Shown here: in pieces, positions 6,068-7,894 of the stretch
Layout: every line of letters starts with the position of its first letter
Numbering within the stretch: position 1 is the stretch's first letter
Origin: an uncultured Parvularculaceae bacterium
GTDB taxonomy: Bacteria > Pseudomonadota > Alphaproteobacteria > Caulobacterales > Parvularculaceae
NCBI GenBank assembly: GCA_947259815.1
Contig: CAMYNO010000091.1
Location: forward strand, 1-7,894
Length of the DNA stretch: 7,894 nt
Reading direction: 5' to 3'
Translations under genes and position numbers: made by a program
Notes under the pieces: generated by a model
Database searches by the model: none
What the model was told of the DNA's origin: nothing
The model's input: the letters and a program-made list of their open reading frames with translations, nothing else

Positions 6068-7705
6068 TCACGTCGTGCGGCGTCTGGCGATGACACCGCC
6101 TAATGGCGGCAGAACGCTGCGCCAATCCGGCCCTTCGTTCACCGACAGCACAGCGTCGTAGTTCTTCGCCGCCGAATAATTCCACGCAATTTTTTCATCG
6201 CTGAAATTGTAAACGCATAGCCACGAGTCGTCGTTGATCTCTCGCAGTAGTGAGAGAACATTTTCCGGCGCATCAATTACTTCCTGATCGCCATAGCGCA
6301 GCGCCGGCGTATTCCTTCGCAAGCTGACGAGTTGCTGGAAGAGGGAAAGCATGGATGACGCATCGCCTTCTTGCGCGTCTACAGCCTGCGGGCAATGTCG
6401 CGGATCGACAGGCAACCAGGGCTCGGCAGTCGTGAAACCGGCATAAGCGTCCGCAGATCGCCATGGCATCGGCGTTCGTGCGCCGTCGCGATTTTGCGAG
6501 GCGGGCCAGTTGGCGATCCCTTCCGGATCGACAAGCTTCTCAAAGGGGACTTCCGCCTGGGGGAGCCCGAGTTCCTCGCCCTGATAGATAAAGGTCGCGC
6601 CGGGCAGGCCCGCATGCAGAAGTGCGAACAGACGCGCGCTGGCGTCGCTATCCTTGCCGATCCGCCAGCGGCTGGCGACGCGGGCGCAGTCATGATTCGA
6701 CAGCGCCCAGGCGGGGTATCCGTCCTCGAAATTGTTCGCCCATTGCGACAGTGACGTTTGCAACAACGACGCTGAAATTGCATCGGCGCCGATCAGGTCG
6801 AAATTATAAGCGGCGCTGAGTGCGTTATCGCCCGACGTGAGAGCCTTCATCAGCGCATGCGGCGTGCGCCCGACGATTTCCGCAACGGTGAAGAAGTCAT
6901 CTCCGCCAGATTTTCGAAACGCCGCTGACAGCTTTGCCGCGAACGCATTCAGGCCGGGATGGGCGAGGGTGCGCCGATTGTCCTGCATGGCGTAAGGCGT
7001 TGGCGCATCCGGTGCATCGTCGGCAGGCGGATTATCGCGCAATTCTTGATCGTGCATCCCGACATTCAGGGCGTCGAGGCGAAACCCGTCGACGCCAAGG
7101 TCGATCCAGAATGAGCCGGCGTCGATAAGCGCATCTACGACATCCGGATTGTGTAGGTTGAGCGTAGGCTGGTCTTTTAAAAAGTGATGCAGGTAATATT
7201 GCCGGCGCCGTCCATCCCAGCTCCAGGCCGGACCGCCGAACAGGGAAAGCCAGTTGTTCGGTGGCGACCCGTCAGCCTTTGCGTCGGCCCAGACATACCA
7301 GTCCGATTTCTCATTATCGCGGTTTTCACGGCTTGCCCGAAACCAGGCATGGGCGATCGAGGTGTGGCAATAGACCTGATCGATAATGATTTTCAGGCCC
7401 AGTTCATGCGCCCGCGCAATAAGGTCTGTAAAATCCGCGAGCGTTCCGAACACCGGATCGACATTTTTATAGTCTGCAACGTCGTAACCGAAATCGGCCA
7501 TGGGGGAGGTATAGAATGGCGATAGCCAGACGCCATCGACCCCAAGCGCGGCGACATAGTCCAGTCTGGATGTAACGCCGGCAAGATCGCCCACCCCGTC
7601 GCCGTTCGAATCGAAAAAGCTGCGGGGATAAATCTGGTAAATCGCGGCGCCGCGCCACCAGGGCTGTGATTCGACTGTCGATCCGAAATCGGCGGTTTTC
7701 TTCAT
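6068..7705 (-). CDS. GH13 alpha-glucosidase
   Basis: This 545-residue cytoplasmic enzyme would hydrolyse or transfer terminal alpha-linked glucose of maltose-like oligosaccharides. The N-terminus (WWRGAAIYQIYPRSFFDSNG) and the calcium loop DSNGDGVGD (32-40) mark the oligo-1,6-glucosidase/alpha-glucosidase branch of GH13. Conserved regions are region I DQVYCHTS (109-116), region II GFRLD with nucleophile Asp211, region III VAEIVG with acid/base Glu276, and region IV SNHD with Asp339. The spacing matches proteobacterial alpha-glucosidases that I recall as subfamily GH13_23. A small C-terminal beta domain ends at RRRTT. No signal peptide is seen. The ATG at 7705 is preferred over an in-frame TTG at 7765, because the family fold begins shortly after it; its ribosome site is weak. 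The gene converges on the MFS gene and diverges from the lipoprotein. Exact linkage preference (alpha-1,4 or alpha-1,6) is uncertain. Confidence 0.94.
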   Translation of the reverse strand: MKKTADFGSTVESQPWWRGAAIYQIYPRSFFDSNGDGVGDLAGVTSRLDYVAALGVDGVWLSPFYTSPMADFGYDVADYKNVDPVFGTLADFTDLIARAHELGLKIIIDQVYCHTSIAHAWFRASRENRDNEKSDWYVWADAKADGSPPNNWLSLFGGPAWSWDGRRRQYYLHHFLKDQPTLNLHNPDVVDALIDAGSFWIDLGVDGFRLDALNVGMHDQELRDNPPADDAPDAPTPYAMQDNRRTLAHPGLNAFAAKLSAAFRKSGGDDFFTVAEIVGRTPHALMKALTSGDNALSAAYNFDLIGADAISASLLQTSLSQWANNFEDGYPAWALSNHDCARVASRWRIGKDSDASARLFALLHAGLPGATFIYQGEELGLPQAEVPFEKLVDPEGIANWPASQNRDGARTPMPWRSADAYAGFTTAEPWLPVDPRHCPQAVDAQEGDASSMLSLFQQLVSLRRNTPALRYGDQEVIDAPENVLSLLREINDDSWLCVYNFSDEKIAWNYSAAKNYDAVLSVNEGPDWRSVLPPLGGVIARRRTT

Positions 7706-7815
7706 TCTGTGTCTTTTACATAAAAACGGTGGGGTCTTAATACCATCCAACGCAGGGCCGCCCAAACCGCATCGGCGGCTTGGAAAGGGGCAAGGATTGG
7801 GACATAAGGCTGGGT
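7706..7815. promoter_or_regulatory. Divergent promoter region with a symmetric element
   Basis: This 110-bp gap must serve both the GH13 gene (leftward) and the lipoprotein (rightward). A 22-bp imperfect dyad at 7762-7783 has arms CCAA-A-CCGC and GCGG-C-TTGG around ATCG, pairing at 8 of 11 positions. Its outer TTGG words can be read as two outward-facing -35 boxes. Leftward, TTGGGC (7765-7760) lies 17 bp from TATTAA (7742-7737), which has an upstream TGG like an extended -10. Rightward, TTGGAA (7780-7785) lies 17 bp from CATAAG (7803-7808), but that -10 overlaps the ribosome site, so it is doubtful. A second inverted repeat, GCCGCC/GGCGGC, lies at 7757-7762 and 7774-7779. Confidence 0.35.
7794..7800 (-). 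promoter_or_regulatory. CCAATCC motif before the lipoprotein gene
   Basis: GGATTGG on the plus strand is the same word, in the same orientation relative to the downstream gene, as the right arm of the inverted repeat before the receptor. Here it ends 15 bp before the ATG; before the receptor it ends 21 bp before the ATG. The recurrence suggests that both genes answer to the same regulator. Confidence 0.35.
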
Positions 7816-7894
7816 ATGAAACGCAACATTATTTTCGCCATTTTGGCGCTGAGCGCGGCTGCTTGCAGTCGCTCGTCGGAAACGCCCGTTGAAC
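7816..7894 (+). CDS. N-terminus of a putative lipoprotein (partial, runs off the window)
   Basis: Twenty-six codons are visible, starting MKRNIIFAILALSAAACSRS. The features are a basic start (K2, R3), a hydrophobic core and a lipobox-like AAAC with Cys17. This is the pattern of a type II lipoprotein signal peptide; alanine at -3 is less common than leucine. The residues after the cysteine are polar (SRSSETPVE), as in a lipoprotein tether. An AAGG at 7806-7809 lies 6 nt before the ATG and supports the start. The function is outside the window. Being divergent from an alpha-glucosidase, it could be a surface or periplasmic glycan-processing protein, but nothing here shows that. Confidence 0.7.
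   Translation, partial: MKRNIIFAILALSAAACSRSSETPVE

Noticed and set aside
7706..7765. N-terminal extension of the GH13 enzyme from a TTG at 7765
   Set aside because: The extra 20 residues (MGGPALDGIK and onward) do not look like family sequence, and the stretch overlaps the likely promoter elements; the ATG at 7705 fits the family start better.

Overview
This window looks like chromosomal DNA of a Gram-negative alphaproteobacterium. The evidence is the style of its TonB-dependent receptor (signal peptide, a DVIVVSA TonB box, a plug of the kind common in Sphingomonadales, Caulobacterales and Parvularculales), a spinster-type MFS carrier, moderately high GC content and clean Shine-Dalgarno sites at some genes. 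The genus is inference only. I see no rRNA, tRNA, CRISPR array, insertion sequence, integrase or phage gene.

Layout, left to right. An AraC-family regulator (about 64-1149, +) is followed by a 155-bp regulatory gap. A TonB-dependent outer-membrane receptor comes next (1305-3692, +), then a hairpin that may be an intrinsic terminator or attenuator (3715-3747). After it lie a membrane-anchored alpha/beta hydrolase (3777-4736, +) and an MFS transporter (4737-6059, +) whose ATG directly follows the hydrolase stop codon. Facing this unit, with only 8 bp between stop codons, is a GH13 alpha-glucosidase (6068-7705, -). A 110-bp divergent promoter region separates it from the first 26 codons of a putative lipoprotein (7816 to the window end, +).

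Read together, the window is a nutrient-uptake locus. The receptor would bring a ligand across the outer membrane, the anchored hydrolase could cleave it in the periplasm, and the MFS carrier would take the product across the inner membrane. The adjacent AraC-type protein is the natural local regulator. The GH13 enzyme lacks a signal peptide and would act on short alpha-glucosides in the cytoplasm, so maltodextrin use is one possible theme. However, the GH13 gene points the other way and has its own upstream region, so it may be a separate unit. The substrate of the receptor cannot be read from the sequence.

The most useful non-coding observation is a 7-bp word, CCAATCC (reverse complement GGATTGG). 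It occurs three times in the gap before the receptor and once just before the lipoprotein, which suggests a shared operator joining the two ends of the window. A symmetric element lies in the divergent promoter region, and a dockerin/EF-hand-like acidic loop sits inside the receptor barrel. I found no clearly new biological system; the gene families are all familiar.
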